Below, in pieces: positions 56,025 to 64,000 of a DNA stretch of 64,000 bases. Under the pieces are notes generated by a model, which was given only the letters and a program-made list of their open reading frames with translations, was not told the DNA's origin and did not search any database. A program made the position numbers and the translations under genes. The DNA is from Streptomyces sp. NBC_01264. GTDB lineage: Bacteria > Actinomycetota > Actinomycetes > Streptomycetales > Streptomycetaceae. The stretch covers positions 1,612,001 to 1,676,000 of the forward strand of contig NZ_JAPEOX010000001.1 of the NCBI RefSeq assembly GCF_026340675.1. Reading direction: 5' to 3'. Position 1 is the first letter of the stretch. Each line of letters starts with the position of its first letter.

Positions 56025-56429
56025 ATGAGTGAACTGACGAAGCCCGAGGTCGAGGTTCCGGAGGGTGCCGCTCCCACCGAGCTGACCGTCCGGGACCTGG
56101 TCGTCGGGGACGGGGTCGAGGTCAAGCCGGGCATGGTGGTCAGGGTCCACTACGTCGGGGTGACCTTCGAGTCCGGGAAGGAGTTCGACGCCTCCTGGGA
56201 CCGGGGTGAGCCGTTCAAGTTCGCCGTGGGCGGTGGCCGGGTCATCAAGGGCTGGGACCGGGGGGTGAAGGGGATGAGGGTCGGCGGCCGCCGCGAGATC
56301 ATCGTTCCCCCGCGTCTCGGCTACGGCAAGCAGTCGCCCTCGCCGTTGATCCCTGCGGGCTCGACCCTGGTCTTCGTCGTGGACCTGCTGGACTCGTACT
56401 CCGGCACGGCCGGATGGAGCAAGGGCTAG
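56025..56429 (+). CDS. FKBP-type peptidyl-prolyl isomerase
   Basis: 134 aa. Single FKBP domain: VVRVHYVGVTFESGKEFDAS, then WDRGEPFKFAVGGGRVIKGW, DRGVKGMRVGGRREIIVPPR, LGYGKQSPSPLIPAGSTLVF and VVDLLD. Aromatic active-site residues (Y, F, W, Y) are present. No signal peptide, so cytoplasmic. The ATG follows GGGTGCG weakly; the N-terminus is acidic. Divergent from the DUF5685 gene. Confidence 0.95.
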   Translation: MSELTKPEVEVPEGAAPTELTVRDLVVGDGVEVKPGMVVRVHYVGVTFESGKEFDASWDRGEPFKFAVGGGRVIKGWDRGVKGMRVGGRREIIVPPRLGYGKQSPSPLIPAGSTLVFVVDLLDSYSGTAGWSKG

Positions 56430-56626
56430 GGGGTGTCTTGCCGATCAGGCCGGGAGCGGTCCGCGCGGAGCGTGAGGGCCCGCCCTTCCCCCGCCAGTTC
56501 GGCCGCAGGGGTGGATCACCGGACTCGGAAGGCTGCGGGCCGCCGCGCCTCGGGCGTCCCGCGCACGGCCGGCACGAAGCTGCTGCCTGCTCGTTTCCGC
56601 GGCGCGACGCGGAGGTCCGTACGCCC

Positions 56627-58720
56627 ATGATCAGCTCATACCCCAGACCAGATGAGGAGCACCACCGCCCCGTCCGGCCCGGAGGGCGGGGCGGCAAGGT
56701 GGTGGCAGCCGCGGCGGCTGCCGCCCTGGCGCTGGTGCTCGCTCTGCCCGGCACCGCGCTGGCGGCTCCGGGGGACCTGGACCCCGCCTTCGCCGGCTCC
56801 GGCAAGGTCCAGACGTACTTCCCCGACGACGGCGGTCCGTGGGACTACGCCGAGGGGCTGGACGTGGCCCGGCAGGGCGACGGCAAGCTGGTCGTGGCCG
56901 GCCACGTCTCGGGGCCCGGCGTCCCCTTCGACATGGCGCTGATCCGGTACAACGCCAACGGCAGTGTCGACACCGCCTTCGGTGGTGGCGACGGCCGGGT
57001 GACCAGTGACTTCGGGGGTGACGACCAGGCCGAGGCGGTGGCCGTGCAGCCCGCCGACGGGAAGATCGTGGTCGCCGGCCGTACGGAGGTCCCGGACGAG
57101 GGCGGCGGCTGCTGCTTCTTCTCCGTCGCCCGCTACAACACCGACGGCTCGCTCGACCAGGGCTTCGGCTCGGCCGGTCTCGTGCGCGTCGACGACTTCG
57201 GCAGCGCCTCGGGGGCCGCCGACCTGGTCGTCCAGCCGGACGGAAAGATCCTCGCGGTCGGCCTCAGCGGCGGGGCGGGCTTCGCCCTGGCCCGCCTCAA
57301 CCCGAACGGCAGCCCCGACCCGGCCTTCGGCGGGGACGGCACGGTGGTGGCGGGCTTCGCTCCCGCCTTCCGCGGGGACGCCGGCGGCCAGGCCACCGGC
57401 CTGGCGCTGCAGCCGGACGGCCGGTTCGTGGCCGTCGGCTACGTGGGCAGCACCGCCTTCGACTTCGGCGTGGCCCGCTACCTGTCCAACGGCAGCCTCG
57501 ACACGTCCTTCAGCGGTGACGGCATGGCCACCGCGGACTTCGGCGGCACGGACTTCGGCCGGGCCGTGGCGGTCCGGTCCGACGGGGCGGTCGTCGTCGC
57601 CGGATCGACCAACACCGGTTTCGCACTGGCCCGGTTCACCGCGGGCGGCGGTCCCGACCCGGCCTTCGGCACCGGCGGCAAGGTCACCACCGTCTGGCCC
57701 CTCAGCACGGCGGTGGCGTACGACATGGCGCTCCAGCAGGACGGGAAGATCCTCGTCGGCGGCACGGCCGACGACCCGGACAGCCAGGAGGCCTCCGACT
57801 TCGCCCTCGCCCGCTACCTGCCGAGCGGTGTCCTGGACACCGGCTTCGGCGGCGGCGACGGCCGCGTGTACACCGGCATGCTGGGCGGGGAGGAGATCCG
57901 CGGCCTGCTCGTACAGCCCGACGGGAAGACCGTGGCCGCGGGCCTGGCCGGGCTCGGGGCCTTCGGCATCGCCCGCTACGAAGGCGGCGGCGGCACTCCG
58001 CCTCCGCCCCCGGCCGCCGACCTGTCGGTGACGCACACCGGTACGCCGACCGTGAGCATCGGCGACCAGGCCTCGTACACCGTACGGGTCTCCAGCGCCG
58101 CGACGTCCACCGTGACCGCGACGGGCGTGACCCTCACCGACTCCCTCTCGGGAGCGGGCGGCACCCTCCTGTCGGCCGTCCCCTCCCAAGGCACCTGCAC
58201 GACCACGGCGACCGGGGCGAACTGCGCCCTGGGCAGCCTCGCACCGGGTGCGAGCGCCACGGTCACGGTGACGGCCGAGCCGCGCGCCACGGGCACCCTG
58301 ACGAACAGCGCCTCCGTCACCGCCTCGACCCAGGACCCGAACGCGGCCAACAACAGTGCGGGCGCGTCGACCTCGGTGAACAACTCCCGCGGCTGCACGA
58401 TCATCGGCACCAGCGGTACGGACACCCTGAACGGCGGCTACTCCAACGACGTCATCTGCGGCCTCAGCGGCAATGACACCGTCAGCGCGAGCTACGGCAA
58501 CGACACCGTCCACGGTGGCCCGGGCAACGACAACATCGACGGAGGCTTCGGCGACGACACCCTGAACGGCGGCCCGGGCAACGACGTCCTCACCGGCTAC
58601 TACGGCAACGACCGCCTGACCACCACCGACGGCGTGGGCGCCAACGACACCGCCAACGGCGGCATGGGCACCGACACCTGCACCACCGACCCCGGCGACA
58701 CCCGCATCAGCTGCCCCTGA
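56627..58720 (+). CDS. large secreted protein: delta-60 repeats, DUF11-like domain, RTX-type repeats
   Basis: 697 aa from ATG 56627 (GGAGG upstream). Signal peptide around VVAAAAAAALALVLALPGTA. Then about seven delta-60 repeats of about 55 residues (QPDGKILAVG..., FALARLNPNGSPDPAFGG), a Pro-rich hinge (GGTPPPPPAAD), a DUF11/conserved-repeat domain with DLSVTHTGTPTVSIGDQASY, and C-terminal GGxGxD-like repeats (GGPGNDNIDGGFGDDTLNGG) expected to bind Ca2+. Likely a wall- or matrix-associated surface protein. No anchor motif at the C-terminus (ends RISCP). Confidence 0.9.
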   Translation: MISSYPRPDEEHHRPVRPGGRGGKVVAAAAAAALALVLALPGTALAAPGDLDPAFAGSGKVQTYFPDDGGPWDYAEGLDVARQGDGKLVVAGHVSGPGVPFDMALIRYNANGSVDTAFGGGDGRVTSDFGGDDQAEAVAVQPADGKIVVAGRTEVPDEGGGCCFFSVARYNTDGSLDQGFGSAGLVRVDDFGSASGAADLVVQPDGKILAVGLSGGAGFALARLNPNGSPDPAFGGDGTVVAGFAPAFRGDAGGQATGLALQPDGRFVAVGYVGSTAFDFGVARYLSNGSLDTSFSGDGMATADFGGTDFGRAVAVRSDGAVVVAGSTNTGFALARFTAGGGPDPAFGTGGKVTTVWPLSTAVAYDMALQQDGKILVGGTADDPDSQEASDFALARYLPSGVLDTGFGGGDGRVYTGMLGGEEIRGLLVQPDGKTVAAGLAGLGAFGIARYEGGGGTPPPPPAADLSVTHTGTPTVSIGDQASYTVRVSSAATSTVTATGVTLTDSLSGAGGTLLSAVPSQGTCTTTATGANCALGSLAPGASATVTVTAEPRATGTLTNSASVTASTQDPNAANNSAGASTSVNNSRGCTIIGTSGTDTLNGGYSNDVICGLSGNDTVSASYGNDTVHGGPGNDNIDGGFGDDTLNGGPGNDVLTGYYGNDRLTTTDGVGANDTANGGMGTDTCTTDPGDTRISCP

Positions 58721-58730
58721 TCCGAGGCGT

Positions 58731-58768
58731 GGGAGGGGTTCGTCCGTCCATTCGTTCGCTCCCCTCCC
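58731..58768 (+). terminator. possible terminator after the repeat protein
   Basis: GGGAGGGG (58731-58738) and CCCCTCCC (58761-58768) with a 22-nt loop, 10 bp after the stop codon. Confidence 0.5.
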
Positions 58769-58806
58769 GCGCCGGGCTGTGCCCCCTGACCCCGAAGGAG
58801 CGGCAG

Positions 58807-59388
58807 ATGACCGATTCCACGATGCTCGACCTCGGACCGCAGTGCGGGATCGTGGCCCGGCTCGCGGCGGGCGTCCCGGACGACCGGCTCGCCGGCCCGA
58901 CGCCCTGCCCCGAGTACGCGGTCCGCGACGTGCTGGGCCACATCACGCACCTGGCCGTCGCCTTTCGCGACGCCGCCCGCAAGAACCTGGGCCCCACGAC
59001 GGACACGGCCCCCGGCGCGGCCGTACCCGACCTTCCCGCCGGCTGGCGGGAGGAGCTGCCCCGGGTCCTCGGCGAGCTCGCCGAAGCCTGGAGGGATCCG
59101 GACGCCTGGACCGGCATGACCCGTGCGGGCGGCGTGGACCTGCCGGGCGAGGTCGCGGGTCTGGTGGCCGTCAACGAACTGGTCGTTCACGGCTGGGACC
59201 TGGCGCGCTCCACCGGCCAGGAGTACGCACCCGAACAGGCCGCCCTGCACGCCTCGTACGCCTTCCTCCAGGCAACGGTGGAGGAGGAAGGCGGCGGCGG
59301 GGGCATCTTCGGTCCCGTCGTCCCCGTCCCGGACGACGCCCCGCTGCTGGACCGGGCGATCGGGCTGAGCGGACGTGATCCGGGCTGA
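58807..59388 (+). CDS. TIGR03086-type DinB-fold metal-binding protein
   Basis: 193 aa. GPTPCPEYAVRDVLGHITHL is the first helix pair with a metal His, and LVAVNELVVHGWDLARSTGQ holds the second His and Trp-Asp typical for mycothiol-dependent maleylpyruvate isomerase N-domain/TIGR03086 proteins. Cytoplasmic. ATG with GAAGGAG upstream. Substrate unknown. Confidence 0.9.
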   Translation: MTDSTMLDLGPQCGIVARLAAGVPDDRLAGPTPCPEYAVRDVLGHITHLAVAFRDAARKNLGPTTDTAPGAAVPDLPAGWREELPRVLGELAEAWRDPDAWTGMTRAGGVDLPGEVAGLVAVNELVVHGWDLARSTGQEYAPEQAALHASYAFLQATVEEEGGGGGIFGPVVPVPDDAPLLDRAIGLSGRDPG

Positions 59389-59435
59389 GCCGACGCGATC
59401 CGGGCCGGCCGGTACCGGGTGACGGGCGGGCTCCC

Positions 59436-60734
59436 TCAGTCGGCGGCCCGGCGCCTGCCGCGCTGACGGCGCGGGTACGGCAGGAGCCGCGGCGCGCGTC
59501 TGGCGGCCACGTCCTCGACCCAGCCGAAGGTCAGCACCAGCAGACCGACCAGCGGGATCGCCACCAGCAGCGTGAACCACTGGCTGGTCAGCAGCCACTG
59601 GAGGTGCTCGTAGAAGAAGGGGACGCTCCAGAGGGGGTCGATCAGCGGGATCGCGACCGCGAGCGCCGCCTGGTGCCACAGGTAGACGCTGACGGCGCGG
59701 GAGTTGAGCAGGCTGACCAGGCCGTTCCACCGCTCCAGCGCCCTGGGCCACTGCTCCCAGGACGGGCTGATGTGGAGCAGGATGGCTACGAAGCCGAGGG
59801 ACCACAGGGCCTGGGCGATCGGCCAGGCCTCGATTTCGGTCGGTACGGTCGGGTCGACCGGGCGGGTCTGCAGGTACCAGAGCCCGGCCACCATGACCAG
59901 CGGCGCGACGGACGGCAGGACGTACTGCGGGATCTTCTTGAGCAGCCCCTCCTGGTGGGCCATGCCGAGGATCCAGCAGGAGCCGAACATGGCGAAGTCG
60001 TTGGCGCTCTCCCAGACCCGGCCGTAGACGAACTCCTGGTCGGCGAAGAGGGTGTTCATGACGATCAGCGCCGCCAGGGGGCCGGACAGCGTCACCACCG
60101 GAAGCCGTCGCAGCGCCCGGAGCATCAGCGGAGAGAGCAGCACGAACCACAGGTAGGCCCGGAGGTACCAGAGCGGGACGGTGATCTGCAGGGCCCACGT
60201 CGGTTCCACCAGGCCGAAGCCGGGCAGGCCCTCCGCGTACGGCGGCGTGCTCAGCGGCAGGATCCAGAAGCCCAGCTTGGTCCACCACCAGGTGGGGTGG
60301 CCTTCGGAGTCGGGGCCCCAGCCGTCGAGGATCTGGAGGGTGAGCAGGACGGCGCCGAACAGCCACATCGGCGGCAGCAGCCGGCGCAGTCGGCCGCGGA
60401 TCACGCCGAGGGCGGGGCGGCTGAGCGAGCGGACCATCAGCGAGCCGGCCAGCGCGAACATCACGCCCATCGACGGGAAGACGAGGGGCAGCCAGAACCA
60501 GCCGAAGTTGTGGTAGAGCATCACGCGCACCAGCGCGAGCGCGCGCAGGAGGTCGAGATAGCGGTCCCGGCCGCCCTTGCGCGGGGCGGGTGACCCCGGA
60601 TCCGGAGACGAATCCGGCTCTGGCTCTGGCTCCGTCTGCGCCTCCGGCCACGGTCCCTGCCCCTGGTACGGAAAGGCGAGGACCCTCAGCTGGACGGTGT
60701 CCTGGGTGCGCCCGGGGTCGGTGTACGCGGTCAC
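59436..60734 (-). CDS. membrane acyltransferase (acyltransferase family 3)
   Basis: 432 aa. An N-terminal acidic/Pro tail (EPEPEPDSSPDPGSPAP), then DRYLDLLRALALVRVMLYHN with the catalytic-type His, FPSMGVMFALAGSLMVRSLS and about ten helices. It ends with a basic cytosolic tail. It likely O-acylates or transports the glycan made by the upstream enzyme, as IcaC/OafA-type proteins do (inference). The GTG at 60734 overlaps the stop of the GT2 gene. Confidence 0.88.
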   Translation of the reverse strand: MTAYTDPGRTQDTVQLRVLAFPYQGQGPWPEAQTEPEPEPDSSPDPGSPAPRKGGRDRYLDLLRALALVRVMLYHNFGWFWLPLVFPSMGVMFALAGSLMVRSLSRPALGVIRGRLRRLLPPMWLFGAVLLTLQILDGWGPDSEGHPTWWWTKLGFWILPLSTPPYAEGLPGFGLVEPTWALQITVPLWYLRAYLWFVLLSPLMLRALRRLPVVTLSGPLAALIVMNTLFADQEFVYGRVWESANDFAMFGSCWILGMAHQEGLLKKIPQYVLPSVAPLVMVAGLWYLQTRPVDPTVPTEIEAWPIAQALWSLGFVAILLHISPSWEQWPRALERWNGLVSLLNSRAVSVYLWHQAALAVAIPLIDPLWSVPFFYEHLQWLLTSQWFTLLVAIPLVGLLVLTFGWVEDVAARRAPRLLPYPRRQRGRRRAAD

Positions 60735-62887
60735 GGTCGGACCTCCACGGGTACGGCGACCTCACCGGTGCGCCGGAGCTTCTGCCAGCGCAGGCGGCCC
60801 CCGGTCATCGCCGTGATCGCGGACTGCAGCAGGACGATGTACATCAGCTGCCGGTAGACCAGTTGCTGGATCGGCAGGCTGATCAGGTACCAGGGCTTCT
60901 CGCCGTCGAGATGGAAGGCGTACCAGGACAGTGCGGCCTGGAGCAGGATGAAGCCGCCCCAGCTGCTGAGGGTGATGCCCGCGTCCCCGAAGAACACGCC
61001 GTACAGCAGGAACAGGTCGACCAGCGGCGCCAGCAGCGGGGCGATCACGCCGAAGAGCACGACGAGCGGCAACCCGAGCCGGCCGAAGCGCCCGGCCGGG
61101 CCGCGGGAGGTCACCGCGTGGCGGTGCTTCCACATCGCCTGCATGCTGCCGTAGCTCCAGCGGTACCGCTGGGACCAGAGCTGCTGGAGGCTGACGGGTG
61201 CCTCGGTCCAGGCGCGGGCGTGCTCGGCGTAGACGATCCGCCAGCCGTCGCAGAGCACCGCGATGGTGATGTCGGTGTCCTCGGCGAGGGTGTCCTCGCT
61301 CATCCCGCCGACCCGCCGCAGGGCCTCCTTGTGGAAGGCTCCGACCGCGCCGGGGATGGTCTGGATGACGTTCAGCATGTCGTACATCCGGCGGTCCAGG
61401 TTGTGGCCGAGGACGTACTCGATGTGCTGCCAGGCGCCGATCAGGCTGTCGCGGTTGCCGACCTTGGCGTTGCCCGAGACCGCGCCGATCGCCTCGTCGC
61501 CGAAGGGCTGGACCAGCTCGCGCACGGTGGACGGTTCGAAGACGGTGTCGCCGTCCATCATCACGATGATCTCGTGCGAGGCGGCCGCGATACCGGTGTT
61601 GCGGGCGCTGGACTTGCCGCCGTTGGCCTGGCGGATCAGCCGGACGAACGGCAGGTTCATCGCCTCGACGATGTCCGCGGTGCCGTCCGAGGAACCGTCG
61701 TCGATGACGATCACCTCGATCGGATGATCGCTGACGGCCAGGGAGTTGAGGGTGTTGGCTATGCACTCGCGCTCGTTGTACGCGGGCACCAGCACGGTGA
61801 CCGCCTGGGTGACGGGCGGTCCCCAGGCGTCGCGCCGCTTGGCGCGGCGGGCGTGGATCGGCGCGAGGACGAGCATCAGCCCGAACCGGCCGAAGTTGAG
61901 GAAGCCGACGAGGGCCAGCAGCCCGACCAGTACCGGCAAGGTGTGCACCGCCACCTGGGTGGCCCAGATGTAGCCCTTGCCCGCCCACAGCTGGTACCCG
62001 GTCACCGGCACGGTGGCGCCGGAGGCGCCGAGGGCTTCGGAGATGGTGGTGAAGCGGTAGCCCTCGGCCTGCAGCTTGACGATGATCTGCTCGAGCGCGG
62101 CGATGGTCTGGGTACGGTCGCCACCCGCGTCGTGCAGCAGGATCAGCGCGCCCGCACCGGGCCTGGACGGCATGGCCGCCTTGACGATCTCCTCGACTCC
62201 GGGACGCTTCCAGTCATCGGTGTCCCGGTCGATGAACGCGGTGAGGTAGCCGCGTGCGCCCACGTACTTGATCACCGGGTAGTTCCAGTCGTCCATCGCC
62301 GTGGCGTCGGAGGAGTACGGCGGGCGGAACAGTGCGCTGTGGACGCCGGCCACACCGGCCAGGGCGAGCTGCGTCTGCGCCAGCTCCCAGCTGATCCGGG
62401 TCTTGGACTGGTACACCAGGTCGGGGTGGGTGAAGGTGTGGACGCCGAGTTCGTGGCCGTCCGCGACGATCTGCCGGATCAGCTCCGGGTTGCGGGTGGT
62501 CATGGCGCCGGTCACGAAGAAGTCCGCACGGACGTCATGGGCCGCGAGCACGTCCAGGATCTTCGGAGTCCACTGCGGTGAGGGACCGTCGTCGAAGCTC
62601 AGTACCGCGGTGCGGTCGGGGATGTGGTAGCTGACCGGCTTCTCGTTCCTGCTGCCGCGCGCGTCGATGACCGGACCACCCTTGAGCAGTTCGGTCGGCA
62701 CGGTCGTCTTGTCGACCGAGATCGCGATCCGGTCGTCGTGGAAGGCCTCGTTGGTGGCGAGGCCGCGCAGGACGAGAAGCGCGAGCAGGCATGCCAGCAG
62801 CGACAGCGGCATGAAGAAGCGCAGCGGCGGCGCGGCCAGTCGGCGCGGCCTGCGCAGGGACTGCCGGCGGCGCTGATGGCGGGACAA
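60731..62887 (-). CDS. bifunctional polysaccharide deacetylase / GT2 glycosyltransferase
   Basis: 718 aa from a TTG at 62887 (AGGAG 5 bp upstream); a start further upstream is less likely. After one helix comes a NodB-type deacetylase domain: TAVLSFDDGPSPQWTPKILD, VHTFTHPDLVY with the zinc His pair, FRPPYSS and ILLHDAGG. Then a membrane helix and a processive GT2 domain: TVLVPAYNERECIANTLNSL, VIDDGSSDGT, MMDGDTVFEP, EDTDI and QRYRW (QxxRW). It probably makes and deacetylates a poly-GlcNAc-like polymer. The fusion recalls the Streptomyces mat locus linked to pellet aggregation (inference). Confidence 0.92.
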   Translation of the reverse strand: MSRHQRRRQSLRRPRRLAAPPLRFFMPLSLLACLLALLVLRGLATNEAFHDDRIAISVDKTTVPTELLKGGPVIDARGSRNEKPVSYHIPDRTAVLSFDDGPSPQWTPKILDVLAAHDVRADFFVTGAMTTRNPELIRQIVADGHELGVHTFTHPDLVYQSKTRISWELAQTQLALAGVAGVHSALFRPPYSSDATAMDDWNYPVIKYVGARGYLTAFIDRDTDDWKRPGVEEIVKAAMPSRPGAGALILLHDAGGDRTQTIAALEQIIVKLQAEGYRFTTISEALGASGATVPVTGYQLWAGKGYIWATQVAVHTLPVLVGLLALVGFLNFGRFGLMLVLAPIHARRAKRRDAWGPPVTQAVTVLVPAYNERECIANTLNSLAVSDHPIEVIVIDDGSSDGTADIVEAMNLPFVRLIRQANGGKSSARNTGIAAASHEIIVMMDGDTVFEPSTVRELVQPFGDEAIGAVSGNAKVGNRDSLIGAWQHIEYVLGHNLDRRMYDMLNVIQTIPGAVGAFHKEALRRVGGMSEDTLAEDTDITIAVLCDGWRIVYAEHARAWTEAPVSLQQLWSQRYRWSYGSMQAMWKHRHAVTSRGPAGRFGRLGLPLVVLFGVIAPLLAPLVDLFLLYGVFFGDAGITLSSWGGFILLQAALSWYAFHLDGEKPWYLISLPIQQLVYRQLMYIVLLQSAITAMTGGRLRWQKLRRTGEVAVPVEVRP

Positions 62888-62918
62888 TGACGCTCCTGGA
62901 GATGGGTGGCGCGGAAGA

Positions 62919-63530
62919 TCAGGGGGTGTTGACGGGCCGGTCCGAAGGACGTGCCCCGGGCGGCACGGTGGCCGGGGCATCCGGTGTGTCGGCCATGGGC
63001 CTGGGCCCGGTGGCCGTGGGCTTCGGTTTGGCGGCCGGGGGTTTCGGTTTGGCCGGCGAGGACTTCGACGGAGCGGCCGACGGCTTCGGTGGGGTGAGCA
63101 CCGGCTTCGACGAGGTGGCGGAGGGCTTCGTCCCGGGCTTCACCGACGGCGCGGCCGGGGCGGCCGGTGCGGACGATGTGGCCGATGCGCCCGGCCGGGG
63201 CGAAGAGGTCCGGGACGACGCCGACTGCGAGGTGGGTGACGGCGAGGGTACGGCCGAAGGCAGCGCCGCGGGCTGCCGCGAGGGCTGCGCGGGGATCCCC
63301 ATCGCCGGGGCGTCCGCCTGCACGCCGATCAGGCTGCCGCCCATGGCGACCGCCAGGACCGCGCCGACTACGGAAACCGGCCATCCGAGCCCCCGCAGCA
63401 GACGGCCGCGCAGACCCGACTGGTCGACGAAAACCGGTCCCGGAGCGGGATCCTCGAAGCTCGACCCGGACATTTCAGGCTGCACCGGGTACGCCGATCC
63501 GCGATCAGGGGAACCATTGACTGAGCGCAC
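62919..63530 (-). CDS. Pro/Ser/Ala-rich single-pass membrane protein
   Basis: 203 aa from GTG 63530. A cytosolic N-terminus (about 1-45), one helix (GWPVSVVGAVLAVAMGGSLI, about 49-68), then a long low-complexity extracytoplasmic region (KPKPPAAKPKPTATGPRP and similar) ending without a domain. First gene of the exopolysaccharide operon, 31 bp before the GT2 start. It may guide the glycan through the wall; the function is not known. Confidence 0.75.
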   Translation of the reverse strand: MRSVNGSPDRGSAYPVQPEMSGSSFEDPAPGPVFVDQSGLRGRLLRGLGWPVSVVGAVLAVAMGGSLIGVQADAPAMGIPAQPSRQPAALPSAVPSPSPTSQSASSRTSSPRPGASATSSAPAAPAAPSVKPGTKPSATSSKPVLTPPKPSAAPSKSSPAKPKPPAAKPKPTATGPRPMADTPDAPATVPPGARPSDRPVNTP

Positions 63531-63861
63531 CTTGCGGGGCCTTTCATTGCAGGGTACGTAGACCGTGGGATGGCAGGGCGAACGCTAGTGCACCGGACCA
63601 AACCGACTTGGGCCCGATCTGCGCTTTCGGCGCGATCTGCTCCGGTGCCGTAATCGGATTGGAATACCAATTGGCAGTACCGGCAAGTAGGCCTGTATGC
63701 GCGGTTGCCGGACAATGATCAGCGCGTATACGACCGGGGAAAAGAGAGGCCGCCGCGAACCTTAGGATGACCTCTCGCGTGATCAGCAATTGATCCGTTG
63801 ATCCGTTGATCCTCGTTCAAGGGCGTGTCCAGGTACCGCCTCTGCGCCCCAAGGAGCCCGT
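63531..63861. other. divergent intergenic region
   Basis: 331 bp, lower in GC than its surroundings, between the leftward exopolysaccharide operon and the rightward lipoprotein gene. It holds TTGATCCG-type tandem copies (about 63790-63813) that may be regulatory; no promoter was assigned with confidence. Confidence 0.4.
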
Positions 63862-64000
63862 GTGAGTCAGCCCCGCCGCACCACTCGTCGCCGCGCGTGG
63901 ACCGCGCTCACGCTGCCCGCCCTCCTGTGCGTGCTCGCCGCCTGCTCCGGCGGCGGCCCCGTCGGCGGACCCGCCGCGTCCACGCCCGCCCCCAGCACCT
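63862..64000 (+). CDS. lipoprotein gene, cut by right window edge
   Basis: GTG at 63862 after AAGGAGCCCGT. The sequence SQPRRTTRRRAWTALTLPAL, LCVLAACSGGGPVGG is a lipoprotein signal with lipobox LAAC, followed by the start of a Pro/Ala linker. The functional domain lies beyond the window. It might belong to the exopolysaccharide functions (for example a glycoside hydrolase), but that is speculation. Confidence 0.8.
   Translation, partial: MSQPRRTTRRRAWTALTLPALLCVLAACSGGGPVGGPAASTPAPST

Noticed and set aside
53685..56028. Overlapping rightward ORFs of 558 and 708 codons
   Set aside because: Opposite frames of the MFS and DUF5685 genes; the Ser/Arg-rich and Ala-rich strings come from complementing Gly/Ser and GC-rich codons.

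Overview
The window is high-GC actinobacterial DNA, most likely a Streptomyces chromosome. The signs are strong G/C third-position bias, GTG and TTG starts, 4-bp GTGA/ATGA gene overlaps, and Streptomyces-typical families such as Asp23/DUF2273, DUF5994, DUF5685, DUF4331, SigK/RskA and Rv1733c-like. No rRNA, tRNA or CRISPR was seen. The function calls come from reading the sequence; no database search was run.

Region 1 (1 to about 29.5 kb) is a dormancy/hypoxia island. It holds six universal stress protein (USP) genes, three CBS-domain genes, a P-type cation ATPase, an Rv1733c-like membrane protein, a flavodoxin, a GH65 phosphorylase with beta-phosphoglucomutase, an HTH/pyridoxamine-oxidase-fold protein, DUF1003, xylulose-5-P/fructose-6-P phosphoketolase, a lone cyclic-nucleotide-binding protein and a slipin. 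At its centre is a convergent response regulator/GAF sensor kinase pair that closely resembles mycobacterial DevR/DevS (OsdR/OsdK in Streptomyces), including the probable heme-ligand histidine. Almost every promoter in the island carries an imperfect palindrome near GGGCCGNNCGGCCC, usually as two copies spaced 20-22 bp centre to centre and about 60-140 bp before the start codon. This looks like one regulon. Parts of it are decaying: one CBS and one USP gene each have a single-base frameshift, an alcohol dehydrogenase has lost its Rossmann segment, and another CBS gene is internally deleted. An IS5-family element and an IS110-family element lie inside the island. The IS110 copy separates the phosphoketolase gene from its likely regulatory box.

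Region 2 (29.5 to about 35 kb) is mixed: DUF5994, two small conserved proteins, a short cysteinyl-tRNA-synthetase-like protein, gene remnants, Sua5-type threonylcarbamoyl-AMP synthase and a beta-carbonic anhydrase.

Region 3 (35 to about 50 kb) looks like a SigK/RskA envelope regulon: two fasciclin proteins, DUF4394, DoxX, a cupredoxin, two ferritin-like proteins, a cyclopropane-fatty-acid-synthase-like methyltransferase with an alpha/beta hydrolase, an SH3b protein, a NicO-type metal exporter with a TPR protein, DUF4331, and the ECF sigma factor SigK with anti-sigma RskA. Four genes here share the spacing CCAATC-N17-CGAA(T/G)(C/G/T), a candidate SigK promoter. The set resembles the Mycobacterium tuberculosis SigK regulon (mpt70/mpt83, ufaA1).

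Region 4 (50 to 64 kb) has an SDR remnant, a SpoIIE-type phosphatase, beta-propeller and DUF3558-like lipoprotein-type genes, an MFS exporter next to a Cys-rich DUF5685 protein, an FKBP isomerase, a large secreted delta-60/RTX-repeat protein, a DinB-fold protein, and an exopolysaccharide operon (acyltransferase, deacetylase/GT2 fusion, Pro-rich membrane protein). The right edge cuts a lipoprotein gene.

Two copies of a perfect-arm palindrome flanked by CTAG (14997-15080 and 36824-36890) look like MITE-type elements.
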